A stretch of DNA of 9,253 nucleotides from Gammaproteobacteria bacterium (GCA_030830595.1 JAURMS010000195.1:1-9253), one strand, 5' to 3'; counted from the first letter of the stretch, positions 1 through 7,601 are shown. Notes: a model not told the origin generated them from the sequence alone. Translations and numbers: made by a program.

Positions 1-1757
1 GCGTGGACGCAGCAATAGTCGAACTCGATGCCCTGCCCGATGCGATTGGGGCCGCCGCCGAGGATCACGATCTTGCGCCGCTGACTGGGCTCGGCCTCGC
101 ATTCCTGGTCGTAGGTGCTGTACAGGTAGGCCGTGGCGGAGGCGAATTCAGCCGCGCAGGTATCGACCCGTTTGTAAACGGGGCGTACCCCCAGGCGCTG
201 ACGCAGGGCACGGACCTCGTCCTCCTTCAACCCGACCAGGGTTGCGAGCCTCGCATCCGCAAAGCCGAGGCGCTTGAGCGCACGCATGCGCGCCGGGTCC
301 TCAAGGGCCGAGGCACCGTCCTGGGCCACCCGCCGCTCCTCCTCCAACAGCCCACCGATCTGGGCCAGAAACCAGGGGTCGATCCGGGTCAACTCATGAA
401 TACGATCGAGACCCCAGCCCGCCCGAAAGGCATCACCCACCAGCAGCAGGCGGTCCGGACCGGGATGCCTCAACTGCTCCTCGAGTGCCGCGGCCGTCTC
501 CTCCTCCAGCGGCAACTCGAGACGGGGGTTGAATCCAGACAGCCCGGTTTCGAGGCTGCGGAGGGCCTTCTGTAGCGATTCAGGGAACGATCGCCCGATG
601 GACATGGCCTCGCCGACCGACTTCATCTGGGTCGTCAGGCGGTCGTCGGTGCCAGGAAACTTCTCGAAGGCGAAGCGCGGAATCTTGGTCACGACGTAAT
701 CGATGGCCGGTTCGAAAGACGCCGGGGTGGCCCCGCCCGTAATCTCGTTGCGCAACTCGTCCAGCGTATAGCCGACGGCGAGCTTGGCTGCGACCTTGGC
801 GATCGGGAATCCCGTTGCCTTCGAGGCCAGCGCCGAGGAGCGCGACACGCGCGGATTCATCTCGATGACCAGCATCCGGCCGTCCGCCGGATTGACCGCG
901 AACTGGACGTTGGAACCACCGCACTCCACCCCGATCTTGCGCAGCACCGCAATGGAGGCATCGCGCATGCGCTGGTATTCCTTGTCGGTCAGGGTCTGGG
1001 CCGGTGCCACCGTGATGGAGTCGCCGGTGTGCACGCCCATGGGATCGAGATTTTCGATGGAGCAGACGATGATGCAGTTGTCCTTGCTGTCGCGCACCAC
1101 CTCCATCTCGAATTCCTTCCAGCCGAGGACCGACTCTTCAACCAACACCTCGTGGGTCGGGGAAGCGTCCAGCCCGCGGGAGACGATGCGCTCGAACTCA
1201 TCCCGGTTGAAGGCAATGCCACCCCCCGAACCGCCCATGGTGAACGAGGGCCTGATGACCGTCGGGTAGCCGACCTCGGCCTGGATGGCGAGCGCCTCGT
1301 CGAGGCTGCGGGCAATGGAGGCCCGCGGGCACTCCAGGCCGATGTCGCGCATGGCGTTGCGGAACAACTCGCGGTCCTCGGCCATGTCGATGGCATCGCG
1401 CGAAGCCGCGATCAGCTCCACGCCGTATTGCTCGAGGACACCTTCGCGGACCAGGTCGAGCGCCGTGTTCAGTCCTGTCTGGCCACCCATGGTGGGCAGT
1501 AGGGCATCTGGACGTTCCTGCTCGATGATGCGCGCCACGCTGCGCCAGTTGATCGGCTCGATGTAGACCGCATCCGCCATGTCAGGGTCGGTCATGATGG
1601 TGGCGGGGTTCGAATTGACCAGGATGACCCGGTAGCCCTCCTCCCTGAGCGCCTTGCAGGCCTGGGCGCCCGAGTAATCGAACTCGCAGGCCTGGCCGAT
1701 GATGATCGGACCGGCGCCGATGATGAGGATACTCTGCAGGTCGTTACGGCGTGGCAT
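1..1757 (-). CDS. carB: Carbamoyl-phosphate synthetase large subunit, 5' part (cut by window edge)
   Basis: The product uses ammonia delivered by CarA, bicarbonate and two ATP to make carbamoyl phosphate for arginine and pyrimidine synthesis in the cytoplasm. The frame starts at ATG 1757 (MPRRNDLQSILIIGAGP) and runs off the left edge after 585 codons, about half of the family's roughly 1,070 residues. The first ATP-grasp (carboxyphosphate) domain is complete, with R129, R169, E215, N236, Q285, E299, N301 and R303 at the same numbers as in E. coli. The oligomerisation region follows (about 400-550), with HPVYKRVDTCAAEF-like sequence near 536. The second synthetase half opens with GGGPNRIGQGIEFDYCCVH at the edge. 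A strong ribosome binding site (GGGGAG, 1765-1770, 7-base spacer) sits in the end of carA. The gene begins one base after the carA stop, so the two are cotranscribed and probably translationally coupled. The identification is secure; only the missing 3' half is unseen. Confidence 0.98.
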   Translation of the reverse strand, partial: MPRRNDLQSILIIGAGPIIIGQACEFDYSGAQACKALREEGYRVILVNSNPATIMTDPDMADAVYIEPINWRSVARIIEQERPDALLPTMGGQTGLNTALDLVREGVLEQYGVELIAASRDAIDMAEDRELFRNAMRDIGLECPRASIARSLDEALAIQAEVGYPTVIRPSFTMGGSGGGIAFNRDEFERIVSRGLDASPTHEVLVEESVLGWKEFEMEVVRDSKDNCIIVCSIENLDPMGVHTGDSITVAPAQTLTDKEYQRMRDASIAVLRKIGVECGGSNVQFAVNPADGRMLVIEMNPRVSRSSALASKATGFPIAKVAAKLAVGYTLDELRNEITGGATPASFEPAIDYVVTKIPRFAFEKFPGTDDRLTTQMKSVGEAMSIGRSFPESLQKALRSLETGLSGFNPRLELPLEEETAAALEEQLRHPGPDRLLLVGDAFRAGWGLDRIHELTRIDPWFLAQIGGLLEEERRVAQDGASALEDPARMRALKRLGFADARLATLVGLKEDEVRALRQRLGVRPVYKRVDTCAAEFASATAYLYSTYDQECEAEPSQRRKIVILGGGPNRIGQGIEFDYCCVH

Positions 1758-1758
1758 G

Positions 1759-2904
1759 TCAGCGCTCCCCTCGGCTCAGGCGGTAATCCTCCATGGAGGT
1801 GATGAAGCGCTCGAAGAGCTGCTCTGCATCCCGCGGACCAGGGCTGGCCTCGGGATGTCCCTGGAACCCGAAGGCCGGCACGTCGGTGGCAGCCATGCCC
1901 TGCAGCGAGCCGTCGAACAAGGAGCGATGGGTGGGCACCAGGGTAGACGGCAGGCTGGACTCATCGACGGCAAAGCCATGATTCTGGCTGGTGATCAGCA
2001 CCCTGCCACCCTCGAGCGCCTGCACCGGATGATTGGCGCCGTGGTGGCCGAACTTCATCTTGACCGTGCGGGCCCCTGCAGCCAGTCCGAGCAGCTGATG
2101 GCCGAGGCAGATCCCGAACAGCGGTACCTTCGCCGCCAGGAACCTGCGTATTGCCTCGATGGCGTAGCCACACGGTTCGGGGTCGCCCGGACCGTTTGAG
2201 AGAAACACGCCATCGGGTTCGAGCGCCAGGACGCTCTCTGCGGAGGTCTCGGCCGGGACCACGGTGACGCGACAGCCATGATCGACCAGCAGGCGCAGGA
2301 TGTTGCGCTTGATCCCGAAGTCATAGGCCACGACGTGCCAATGCAGGGGCTGTCGGGCGCCCGGCGGGCGATCCCACAAGGTGCCCTCCGTCCACTGGTA
2401 ACTGCGCCGACAGCTGACTACCCGGGCAAGGTCCATGCCCTTGAGTCCGGGGAAAGCCGCGGCGGCCTCGCGCGCCGCCTCCGGGCTGGACTTGGGGCCG
2501 GCCATGATGCAACCCGCCTGCGCGCCCTTCTCCCGCAGGATGCGGGTCAGGCGCCGAGTGTCGATGCCGGCGATGGCCACCACTTCCGCCTGGGTGAGGA
2601 ATTGCTCCAGCGAACCGTTGGCGCGCCAGCTCGAATGCAACGGGGGCAGGTCCCGAATCACCAGGCCGGCCGCATGGACACGAGCCGACTCGAGGTCTTC
2701 GGGGGTGGCACCGGTGTTGCCAATGTGGGGGTAGGTCAGGGTGACGACCTGCCGGCAGTAAGAGGGATCGGTGAGGATCTCCTGGTAACCGGTCATGGCA
2801 GTGTTGAACACCACTTCCCCGGTTGAACTGCCCGCCACGCCAATCGAAATGCCCTCAAACAGGCTGCCATCTTCAAGGGCCAGGATCGCCGGCGCATGGG
2901 GCAT
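1759..2904 (-). CDS. carA: Carbamoyl-phosphate synthetase small (glutaminase) subunit
   Basis: This 381-residue protein hydrolyses glutamine and passes ammonia through a tunnel to CarB. The N-terminal half is the CarA-specific domain (residues 1 to about 150, with NTAMTGYQEILTDPSY near 34-49). The C-terminal half is a class I glutamine amidotransferase. The nucleophile is C266 in PLFGICLGHQLLG, and the other triad residues are H350 and E352 in GFQGHPEASPGP. These correspond to C269, H353 and E355 of E. coli. SNGPGDPEP at 236-244 is also typical. The ATG at 2904 is supported by AAGGAG at 2912-2917 with a 7-base spacer. carB starts one base downstream. A 149-base gap separates carA from dapB, leaving room for a promoter of its own, although E. 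coli-like arginine and pyrimidine control cannot be confirmed here. Length and motifs are complete. Confidence 0.98.
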   Translation of the reverse strand: MPHAPAILALEDGSLFEGISIGVAGSSTGEVVFNTAMTGYQEILTDPSYCRQVVTLTYPHIGNTGATPEDLESARVHAAGLVIRDLPPLHSSWRANGSLEQFLTQAEVVAIAGIDTRRLTRILREKGAQAGCIMAGPKSSPEAAREAAAAFPGLKGMDLARVVSCRRSYQWTEGTLWDRPPGARQPLHWHVVAYDFGIKRNILRLLVDHGCRVTVVPAETSAESVLALEPDGVFLSNGPGDPEPCGYAIEAIRRFLAAKVPLFGICLGHQLLGLAAGARTVKMKFGHHGANHPVQALEGGRVLITSQNHGFAVDESSLPSTLVPTHRSLFDGSLQGMAATDVPAFGFQGHPEASPGPRDAEQLFERFITSMEDYRLSRGER

Positions 2905-3053
2905 TCAGGTTCTCCTTCTCACTCCCCTGCTTCCCGGCACACGCGCATGGCGATGACGGGGGGAACTGCGAGTTCCTCCCGTTGGTGGTGTCCGGAAATT
3001 AGGGATCCAACCTGAAAAGGAAGTCTACGCGAACCCGTTCGGCTATGTCCACG
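2905..3053 (-). other. dapB-carA intergenic region, possible carA leader
   Basis: This is the largest gap inside the minus-strand gene series. It contains the carA ribosome binding site (2912-2917) and a short hairpin (2958-2980). The best promoter-like pair I can see is weak: TAGACT (about 3026 downwards) and CCTAAT (about 3002 downwards), an 18-base spacer, each 4 of 6 to the sigma-70 consensus. I see no coding potential, no clear ArgR or PurR operator and no U-tract terminator. A separate carAB promoter here is inferred from spacing and from the known independent control of carAB in relatives. Confidence 0.4.
2958..2980 (-). other. Inverted repeat in the carA leader
   Basis: GGAACT and AGTTCC form a perfect 6-bp stem (2962-2967 with 2971-2976) around a 3-base loop. 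It extends by three G-C pairs (2958-2960 with 2978-2980) beyond one mismatch. No run of T follows on the minus strand, so it is not an obvious intrinsic terminator of dapB transcription. It could be an attenuator or mRNA-stabilising stem about 50 bases before carA. Its function is unproven. Confidence 0.4.
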
Positions 3054-3866
3054 TCAGCCTTTAAGCCCCAGGACATCCGGCATCCCGTAGAACCCGGCGG
3101 GTCGGCCACGCAGCCAGCCCGCCGCCAACAGGGCGCCATGCGCGAAGGCCATGCGGTCCGTGGCGCGATGGACCAATTCCACCGATTCGCCCTCGCCGAG
3201 AAAGCGCACTGTGTGCTCGCCCACGATGTCACCGCCGCGCAGGACGGCAAACCCGATGCCGCCACGGGCACGCGGGCTTTCAGGACGGCCCGGCTCCACT
3301 GCCACCTCTCTCAGCGAGCGACCGCGGGCGCCCGCCGCGACCTCGCCGAGTCGAAGCGCGGTGCCCGAGGGGGCGTCTCGCTTGTTCCGGTGATGGGCCT
3401 CCACGACCTCGATGTCGTAGTCCTCGCTGAGGGCGGCAGCGGCCTGCGCAACCAGCGCAAAGAGCAGGTTGACACCCACGCTCATGTTCGGCGAAGCGAG
3501 GATCGGCTGATGGTGGGCGGCGTCCCGCAGGGCGAGTTGCTGGGCCTCATTCAGTCCGGTCACGCCCACCACCCAGGGCAGATGGAGCCGGCCAAGGACC
3601 CCGAGGTTGCCCTCGAACGCGCCCGGCAGGGTGAAATCAATGGCCACCTCCGCCTTGGAAAGGGCCGCCCCGGGATCAGCCGTGACCTCGACCCCCAGCG
3701 AGCCGGCACCCGCCACATCGCCCGCATCATGACCCAGCCACGGACTGGCCGGTGACGCCAAGGCCCCGACCAGGCTGTAGTCAGGACTGCTGCCGATGGC
3801 CCGCACCAGACAACGGCCCATGCGGCCGGTGACGCCGAGGATGGCGAGCTTCACCGTCATCGACAT
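3054..3866 (-). CDS. dapB: 4-hydroxy-tetrahydrodipicolinate reductase
   Basis: DapB reduces 4-hydroxy-tetrahydrodipicolinate with NAD(P)H in the diaminopimelate/lysine pathway, supplying lysine and the cell-wall diamino acid. From ATG 3866 it has 270 residues (E. coli has 273). The N-terminal Rossmann dinucleotide site is LAILGVTGRMGR (about 7-18). The catalytic and substrate-binding segment is EAHHRNKRDAPSGTA (156-170), with H158 and K162 matching catalytic H159 and K163 of E. coli. The GGIGFAVLRGGDIVGEHTV block (202-220) and the YGMPDVLGL end are conserved. The ATG at 3866 is one base after the dnaJ stop. A second ATG two codons later (3860) is equally possible, and neither has a strong ribosome binding site, so coupling to dnaJ translation is likely. 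An in-frame ATG at 3905, inside dnaJ, would add 13 non-conserved residues and was not used. Confidence 0.97.
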   Translation of the reverse strand: MSMTVKLAILGVTGRMGRCLVRAIGSSPDYSLVGALASPASPWLGHDAGDVAGAGSLGVEVTADPGAALSKAEVAIDFTLPGAFEGNLGVLGRLHLPWVVGVTGLNEAQQLALRDAAHHQPILASPNMSVGVNLLFALVAQAAAALSEDYDIEVVEAHHRNKRDAPSGTALRLGEVAAGARGRSLREVAVEPGRPESPRARGGIGFAVLRGGDIVGEHTVRFLGEGESVELVHRATDRMAFAHGALLAAGWLRGRPAGFYGMPDVLGLKG

Positions 3867-3867
3867 C

Positions 3868-4998
3868 TCACTGGGTGATGTTACCGAAGAAGCGCTTGAC
3901 GCCATCCAGCCAGGAACTCTCGCGCGGATGATGGCGCTGGGGATCGCCGGTCAAGGTGGCTTCGAAGTCCTGAAGGATCTTCTTCTGCTCCGAGGTGAGG
4001 TTGACGGGGGTCTCCACCACCACCCTGCAAAACAGGTCGCCAGTCGGCCCGCCGCGAACGGGCCGAACGCCTTTTTCACGCAGCCTGAAGACCCGGCCGG
4101 ACTGCGTTTCGGCCGGCACCTTGATGACGGCGTGCCCGTCCAGGGTCGGGACCTCGATGCTGCCCCCAAGGGCGGCCGTGACGAAACTCACCGGCACCTC
4201 GCAGGAGAGGTGCGCGCCATCACGGTCGAAGATCGGGTGATCGCGAACGACCACCTCGACGTACAGATCCCCCTTGGATCCACCCTGCCGGCCGGCCTCG
4301 CCCTCGCCCGGCAGTCGGATGCGGTCACCGGTGTCGACGCCCGCTGGCACCTTGACTGAGAGCTTGCGCTCCTCCCGAAGCCGCCCCTGGCCAAGGCAGT
4401 CGTCACAGGGGTGGGTGATGATCGTGCCGCGACCCTTGCAGTGCGGACAGGGCTGCTGGACGCTGAAAAAACCCTGACTGATGCGAACCTGCCCTGCCCC
4501 CTTGCAGGTGCTGCAGGTCTCCGGCGTCTTGCCGGCCTCGGAGCCGCTGCCACCGCAGGTCGAGCACTCCCCGACGGAGGGAAAGCTGATCTCCTGCTGG
4601 GTGCCAAAGACGGCCTGTTCGAGATCCAGTTCCAGTTCGTAGCGCAGGTCTGCGCCTCGGTAGGCGCCACGCCCGCCTCGACGACCCCCGCCAAAAATAT
4701 CCCCGAAGACGTCCCCGAAGATGTCCCCGAACGCATCAGCAGGGTTTAAGTGATGGCCACCCCACCGAGAACCATCGAGGCCGGCATGGCCGAACTGGTC
4801 GTAGGCGGCGCGCTTCTGCGGATCGCTCAGGACCTCGTAGGCCTCCTTGGCTTCCTTGAACTTCTCCTCGGCTTCGGCATCGCCAGGATTGCGGTCAGGG
4901 TGGAACTTCATCGCCAGCCGGCGATAGGCCTTCTTCAGGTCGGCCTCTCCCGCATTGCGGGGCAAGGACAACACCTCGTAATAGTCTCGCTTCGACAT
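3868..4998 (-). CDS. dnaJ: Chaperone protein DnaJ (Hsp40)
   Basis: DnaJ binds unfolded proteins, delivers them to DnaK and stimulates DnaK ATP hydrolysis. The 376 residues equal the E. coli length. The J domain (1 to about 70) carries HPD at 33-35. A Gly/Phe region (about 71-115) has the FGDIFGDVFGDIFGGG block. The zinc-binding domain has four CxxCxGxG repeats, with cysteines at 145/148, 162/165, 184/187 and 198/201. The C-terminal substrate-binding and dimer region follows to 376. The start MSKRDYYEVL at 4998 is chosen because the family begins there and G-rich sequence (GGGGTGG) precedes it. ATG 5010 would add only MGWA and has no ribosome binding site. It lies 73 bases after dnaK, with a hairpin between, and one base before dapB. 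All zinc ligands and the HPD motif are present. Confidence 0.98.
   Translation of the reverse strand: MSKRDYYEVLSLPRNAGEADLKKAYRRLAMKFHPDRNPGDAEAEEKFKEAKEAYEVLSDPQKRAAYDQFGHAGLDGSRWGGHHLNPADAFGDIFGDVFGDIFGGGRRGGRGAYRGADLRYELELDLEQAVFGTQQEISFPSVGECSTCGGSGSEAGKTPETCSTCKGAGQVRISQGFFSVQQPCPHCKGRGTIITHPCDDCLGQGRLREERKLSVKVPAGVDTGDRIRLPGEGEAGRQGGSKGDLYVEVVVRDHPIFDRDGAHLSCEVPVSFVTAALGGSIEVPTLDGHAVIKVPAETQSGRVFRLREKGVRPVRGGPTGDLFCRVVVETPVNLTSEQKKILQDFEATLTGDPQRHHPRESSWLDGVKRFFGNITQ
4697..4732 (-). repeat. 12-bp tandem repeat (3 units) inside dnaJ Gly/Phe region
   Basis: Three imperfect 12-base units share the core TCCCCGAA on the plus strand (4697-4708, 4709-4720, 4721-4732). On the coding strand each gives TTCGGGGA plus a variable end. 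They encode the FGDI/FGDV/FGDI block at DnaJ residues about 90-101. The protein repeat is an ancestral DnaJ trait also found in E. coli, so this is a coding microrepeat and not a mobile or regulatory element. Confidence 0.75.
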
Positions 4999-5015
4999 GG
5001 CCCACCCCATGAAGA

Positions 5016-5045
5016 ACCGCCGGGTGACGGATGTCGCCCGGCGGT
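5016..5045 (-). other. Hairpin between dnaK and dnaJ
   Basis: ACCGCCGGG (5016-5024) and CCCGGCGGT (5037-5045) form a perfect 9-bp, mostly G-C stem around a 12-base loop. GAC and GTC inside the loop could add three more pairs closing a 4-base loop, after one mismatch. It lies in the 73-base dnaK-dnaJ gap. The transcript continues with UCUUC, not a U-tract, so it is not a strong intrinsic terminator. A partial attenuator or a stem protecting the dnaK mRNA 3' end would fit the usual excess of DnaK over DnaJ. That role is inference. Confidence 0.6.
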
Positions 5046-5071
5046 CCGTTGATCGACAGGACCGGCGGAGC

Positions 5072-6991
5072 CTAGCGCCCCTGACCGTCCTTGTCCTTCA
5101 CTTCCTCGAACTCGGCATCCAGCACGTCATCGCCGCCGGCACTCCCTGCCGACCCTGCCGCTTCGGCGCCAGCCTCGCCCTGGAAGGCACCCTGCGCGAG
5201 GGTGGCAGCAGCCTGGGCCAACGCCTCGGCCTTGCGGTCGATGGCCTCCTTGTCGTCGCCCTTGAGGGCGCCGCGCAGGTCACCGAGCGCTGACTCGATG
5301 TTTCCGCGCTGGGCCGGATCGACCTTGTCACCCAGGTCAGCCAGCGTCTTTTCGGTGGAGTGCAGCAAGGCATCGGCCCGGTTGCGGCTCTCCACGAGCT
5401 CGCGGAACTTCTTGTCCTCGTCGGCGTGGGCCTCGGCATCGCGGACCATCCGGTTGATCTCGTCCTCGGACAGGCCACTGGAGGCCTTGATCACGATCTT
5501 CTGTTCCTTGCCCGTAGCCTTGTCCTTGGCTGAGACGTGCAGGATGCCGTTCGCGTCGATGTCGAAGGTCACCTCGATCTGCGGCATGCCTCGAGGCGCC
5601 GGGGGAATGTCGCTGAGGTCGAACTTGCCCAGCGACTTGTTGTCCGCGGCGCGCTCGCGCTCGCCCTGCAGCACGTGGATGGTCACGGCCGGCTGGTTGT
5701 CCGCGGCGGTCGAGAAAGTCTGGGTGGCCTTGGTCGGGATGGTGGTGTTTTTCTCGATCAGCTTGGTCATGACCTCGCCGAGCGTCTCGATGCCCAGGGA
5801 CAGCGGGGTCACGTCGAGCAGCAGCACGTCCTTCACCTCGCCACCGAGCACGCCGCCCTGGATGGCCGCACCGATCGCGACGGCCTCGTCCGGGTTGACG
5901 TCCTTGCGCGGTTCCTTGCCGAAGAAGTCCTTGACCGTCTTCTGCACCAGCGGCATGCGGGTCTGGCCGCCGACCAGGATGACCTCGCTCACATCATTGA
6001 TGGACAAGCCAGCGTCCTTGAGCGCCACCTTGCAAGGCTCGATCGTCCGGCGCACCAAGTCGTCGACCAACGACTCCAGCTTGGCACGCGTGAGCTTGAT
6101 GTTCAGGTGCTTGGGACCTGAGGCGTCCGCCGTGATGTAGGGCAGGTTCACCTCAGTCTGCTGGCCCGAGGACAGCTCGATCTTGGCCTTCTCGCCGGCT
6201 TCCTTGAGGCGCTGCATGGCAAGCGGATCCTTGCTGACGTCCACCCCGCTTTCCTTCTGGAACTCGGCGGAGATGTAATCGATGATCTTGCGGTCGAAGT
6301 CCTCGCCACCGAGGAAGGTGTCGCCATTGGTGGACAGGACCTCGAACTGCCGCTCGCCGTCGACGTCGGCGATCTCGATGATCGACACGTCGAAGGTGCC
6401 GCCGCCGAGGTCATACACCGCGATCTTGCGATCCCCACCCTTCTTGTCGAGCCCATAGGCCAAGGCCGCCGCGGTAGGCTCGTTGATGATGCGCTTGACC
6501 TCCAGGCCTGCGATGCGGCCGGCGTCCTTGGTCGCCTGGCGCTGCGCGTCATTGAAATAGGCAGGCACCGTGATGACGGCCTCGGTCACCGTCTCGCCCA
6601 GATAATCCTCGGCGGTCTTTTTCATCTTCATGAGGACACGCGCAGAAATTTCCGGCGGGGCCACCTTCTTGCCCTGCGCTTCGAGCCAGGCGTCACCGTT
6701 GTCGGCCTCGACGATCTTGTAGGGCGTCAGCGGGATGTCCTTCTGGACCACCTTGTCCTGGAAGCGACGGCCGATCAGGCGCTTCACCGCGTAGAAAGTA
6801 TTGCGAGGGTTGGTGACCGACTGGCGCTTGGCGGGCTGGCCGACCAGCACCTCGTCATCCTTGGTAAAGGCGACGATGGAGGGCGTCGTGCGATCACCCT
6901 CGCTGTTCTCGATGACCTTCCAGGTCCCGCCTTCCATGACCGCGACACAGGAGTTGGTCGTGCCGAGGTCGATTCCGATGATCTTGCCCAT
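5072..6991 (-). CDS. dnaK: Chaperone protein DnaK (Hsp70)
   Basis: DnaK is the ATP-driven Hsp70 of the cytoplasm. It binds exposed hydrophobic segments, with DnaJ stimulating hydrolysis and GrpE releasing ADP. The 639 residues are close to the E. coli 638. The nucleotide-binding domain (1 to about 385) has IDLGTTNSCV (7-16), catalytic K70, P143, R151, E171 and T199 in YDLGGGTFDVS, all at E. coli numbers. The interdomain linker VLLLD is at 389-393. The substrate-binding beta domain follows (about 394-505), then the helical lid and an acidic, Ala/Gly-rich tail ending DAEFEEVKDKDGQGR, slightly longer than the usual EEVKDKK end. ATG 6991 is preceded by TGGGAG (6999-7004, 7-base spacer). Upstream are a sigma-32-like promoter and a GC hairpin, and a second hairpin lies downstream before dnaJ. 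Confidence 0.99.
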   Translation of the reverse strand: MGKIIGIDLGTTNSCVAVMEGGTWKVIENSEGDRTTPSIVAFTKDDEVLVGQPAKRQSVTNPRNTFYAVKRLIGRRFQDKVVQKDIPLTPYKIVEADNGDAWLEAQGKKVAPPEISARVLMKMKKTAEDYLGETVTEAVITVPAYFNDAQRQATKDAGRIAGLEVKRIINEPTAAALAYGLDKKGGDRKIAVYDLGGGTFDVSIIEIADVDGERQFEVLSTNGDTFLGGEDFDRKIIDYISAEFQKESGVDVSKDPLAMQRLKEAGEKAKIELSSGQQTEVNLPYITADASGPKHLNIKLTRAKLESLVDDLVRRTIEPCKVALKDAGLSINDVSEVILVGGQTRMPLVQKTVKDFFGKEPRKDVNPDEAVAIGAAIQGGVLGGEVKDVLLLDVTPLSLGIETLGEVMTKLIEKNTTIPTKATQTFSTAADNQPAVTIHVLQGERERAADNKSLGKFDLSDIPPAPRGMPQIEVTFDIDANGILHVSAKDKATGKEQKIVIKASSGLSEDEINRMVRDAEAHADEDKKFRELVESRNRADALLHSTEKTLADLGDKVDPAQRGNIESALGDLRGALKGDDKEAIDRKAEALAQAAATLAQGAFQGEAGAEAAGSAGSAGGDDVLDAEFEEVKDKDGQGR

Positions 6992-7029
6992 GTGATGGCT
7001 CCCAGGTAAGCAAAAGGTTGACTTGCTGG

Positions 7030-7053
7030 CGAGGTGGGGCCGCAGGCCCCTCG
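7030..7053 (-). other. GC-rich hairpin between grpE and dnaK
   Basis: GGGGCC (7036-7041) and GGCCCC (7045-7050) pair perfectly around a 3-base loop. Three outer pairs (7030-7032 with 7051-7053) form beyond a 3-base bulge. It begins right after the grpE stop and lacks a U-tract. It would form in read-through mRNA from hrcA-grpE but not in a transcript starting at the proposed dnaK promoter, because it covers that promoter's spacer and -10 box. It may reduce or process read-through RNA, or the symmetry may be incidental. Confidence 0.45.
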
Positions 7054-7060
7054 TTTCAAG
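7032..7060 (-). promoter_or_regulatory. Sigma-32-like promoter upstream of dnaK
   Basis: On the minus strand the -35 box CTTGAA (7060 down to 7055) is a perfect match to the heat-shock consensus. After 15 bases comes CCCCACCT (7039 down to 7032), which differs from CCCCATNT at one position. Initiation near 7025 would give a leader of about 30 bases that contains the dnaK ribosome binding site. The grpE stop codon TGA lies inside the -35 box. No RNA data are available, and the -10 box has one mismatch. Confidence 0.5.
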
Positions 7061-7592
7061 CCTCGACAGCGCGCGCGATGATGACGCGGGCCGGCCGGAG
7101 CAGGCGCCCGTTGAGCACGTAGCCCTTCTGGATGACGTTCAGGATGGTGTCCGGGGCCGCTTCGGCACTCGGCTGCATGGCCATGGCCTCGTGCTGGGCC
7201 GGATCGAAAGCCTGCCCGAGCGGGTCGATTTCAGTGATCCCCGCCCCGCCCATGGCCTTGACCAGGAGCCTCAAGGTGGCCTGCTGCCCCTCGAGCAGCA
7301 CCTTCGGGTCCGCCGAGCCGGCGTTCGCCAATGCCAGTTCCATGCTGTCCAGGACGGGAAGGAGGGCCTCGGCGAGGCGCTCGGCGCCAAACTGCCTGGC
7401 CTGTTCGACTTCCCGGGCCACGCGCCGACGGTAGTTATCCAGGTCGGCGACCGCCCGGAGCAGGGCATCGCGCTGCTCCAGCAGACGCTGCTCCGCCTCG
7501 GCAAGTTTCTGTTCGAGGGACTGGCCCTCGTCCGTGGCAGCAGGCGCCGCCCGGGTCGCCTCGGACCCGTCTGTAGGGGGTATCTCGCTCAT
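7056..7592 (-). CDS. grpE: Nucleotide exchange factor GrpE
   Basis: GrpE is the dimeric cofactor that releases ADP from DnaK and so resets the chaperone cycle. It has 178 residues. A polar, disordered-looking N-terminus (1 to about 23) precedes a long charged helix and coiled coil (about 24-70). The C-terminal beta domain carries the family signature: FDPAQHEAM (129-137) and QKGYVLNGRLLRPA (155-168). ATG 7592 is nine bases after the hrcA stop. No other ATG, GTG or TTG start is available in the N-terminal region, so the start is firm, yet no Shine-Dalgarno sequence precedes it (CCGCCTTCT). A near-consensus sigma-32 promoter ends about ten bases before the ATG. Translation is therefore likely to depend on coupling to hrcA on the long transcript, or on a nearly leaderless heat-shock transcript. 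Confidence 0.98.
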   Translation of the reverse strand: MSEIPPTDGSEATRAAPAATDEGQSLEQKLAEAEQRLLEQRDALLRAVADLDNYRRRVAREVEQARQFGAERLAEALLPVLDSMELALANAGSADPKVLLEGQQATLRLLVKAMGGAGITEIDPLGQAFDPAQHEAMAMQPSAEAAPDTILNVIQKGYVLNGRLLRPARVIIARAVEA

Positions 7593-7601
7593 AGAAGGCG
7601 G

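Noticed and set aside
3867..3905. ATG 3905 as the start of dapB, overlapping dnaJ.
   Set aside because: The 13 extra residues are not conserved and read through dnaJ codons; the Rossmann motif is at the normal distance from ATG 3866 or 3860.
4697..4732. Tandem 12-bp units considered as a regulatory or mobile repeat.
   Set aside because: They encode the FGDIFGDVFGDIF block found in DnaJ of other gammaproteobacteria, so protein conservation explains them.
4999..5010. ATG 5010 as the start of dnaJ.
   Set aside because: It adds only MGWA, has no ribosome binding site, and the family starts at the following Met with the conserved KxDYYE sequence.
5016..5045. dnaK-dnaJ hairpin considered as an intrinsic terminator.
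   Set aside because: No T-tract follows the stem on the minus strand; it was kept only as a hairpin of unknown role.
5091..6140. A 349-codon plus-strand open frame opposite dnaK, very rich in Ser.
   Set aside because: The composition reflects the complement of dnaK codon periodicity. There is no motif, and dnaK is complete on the other strand.
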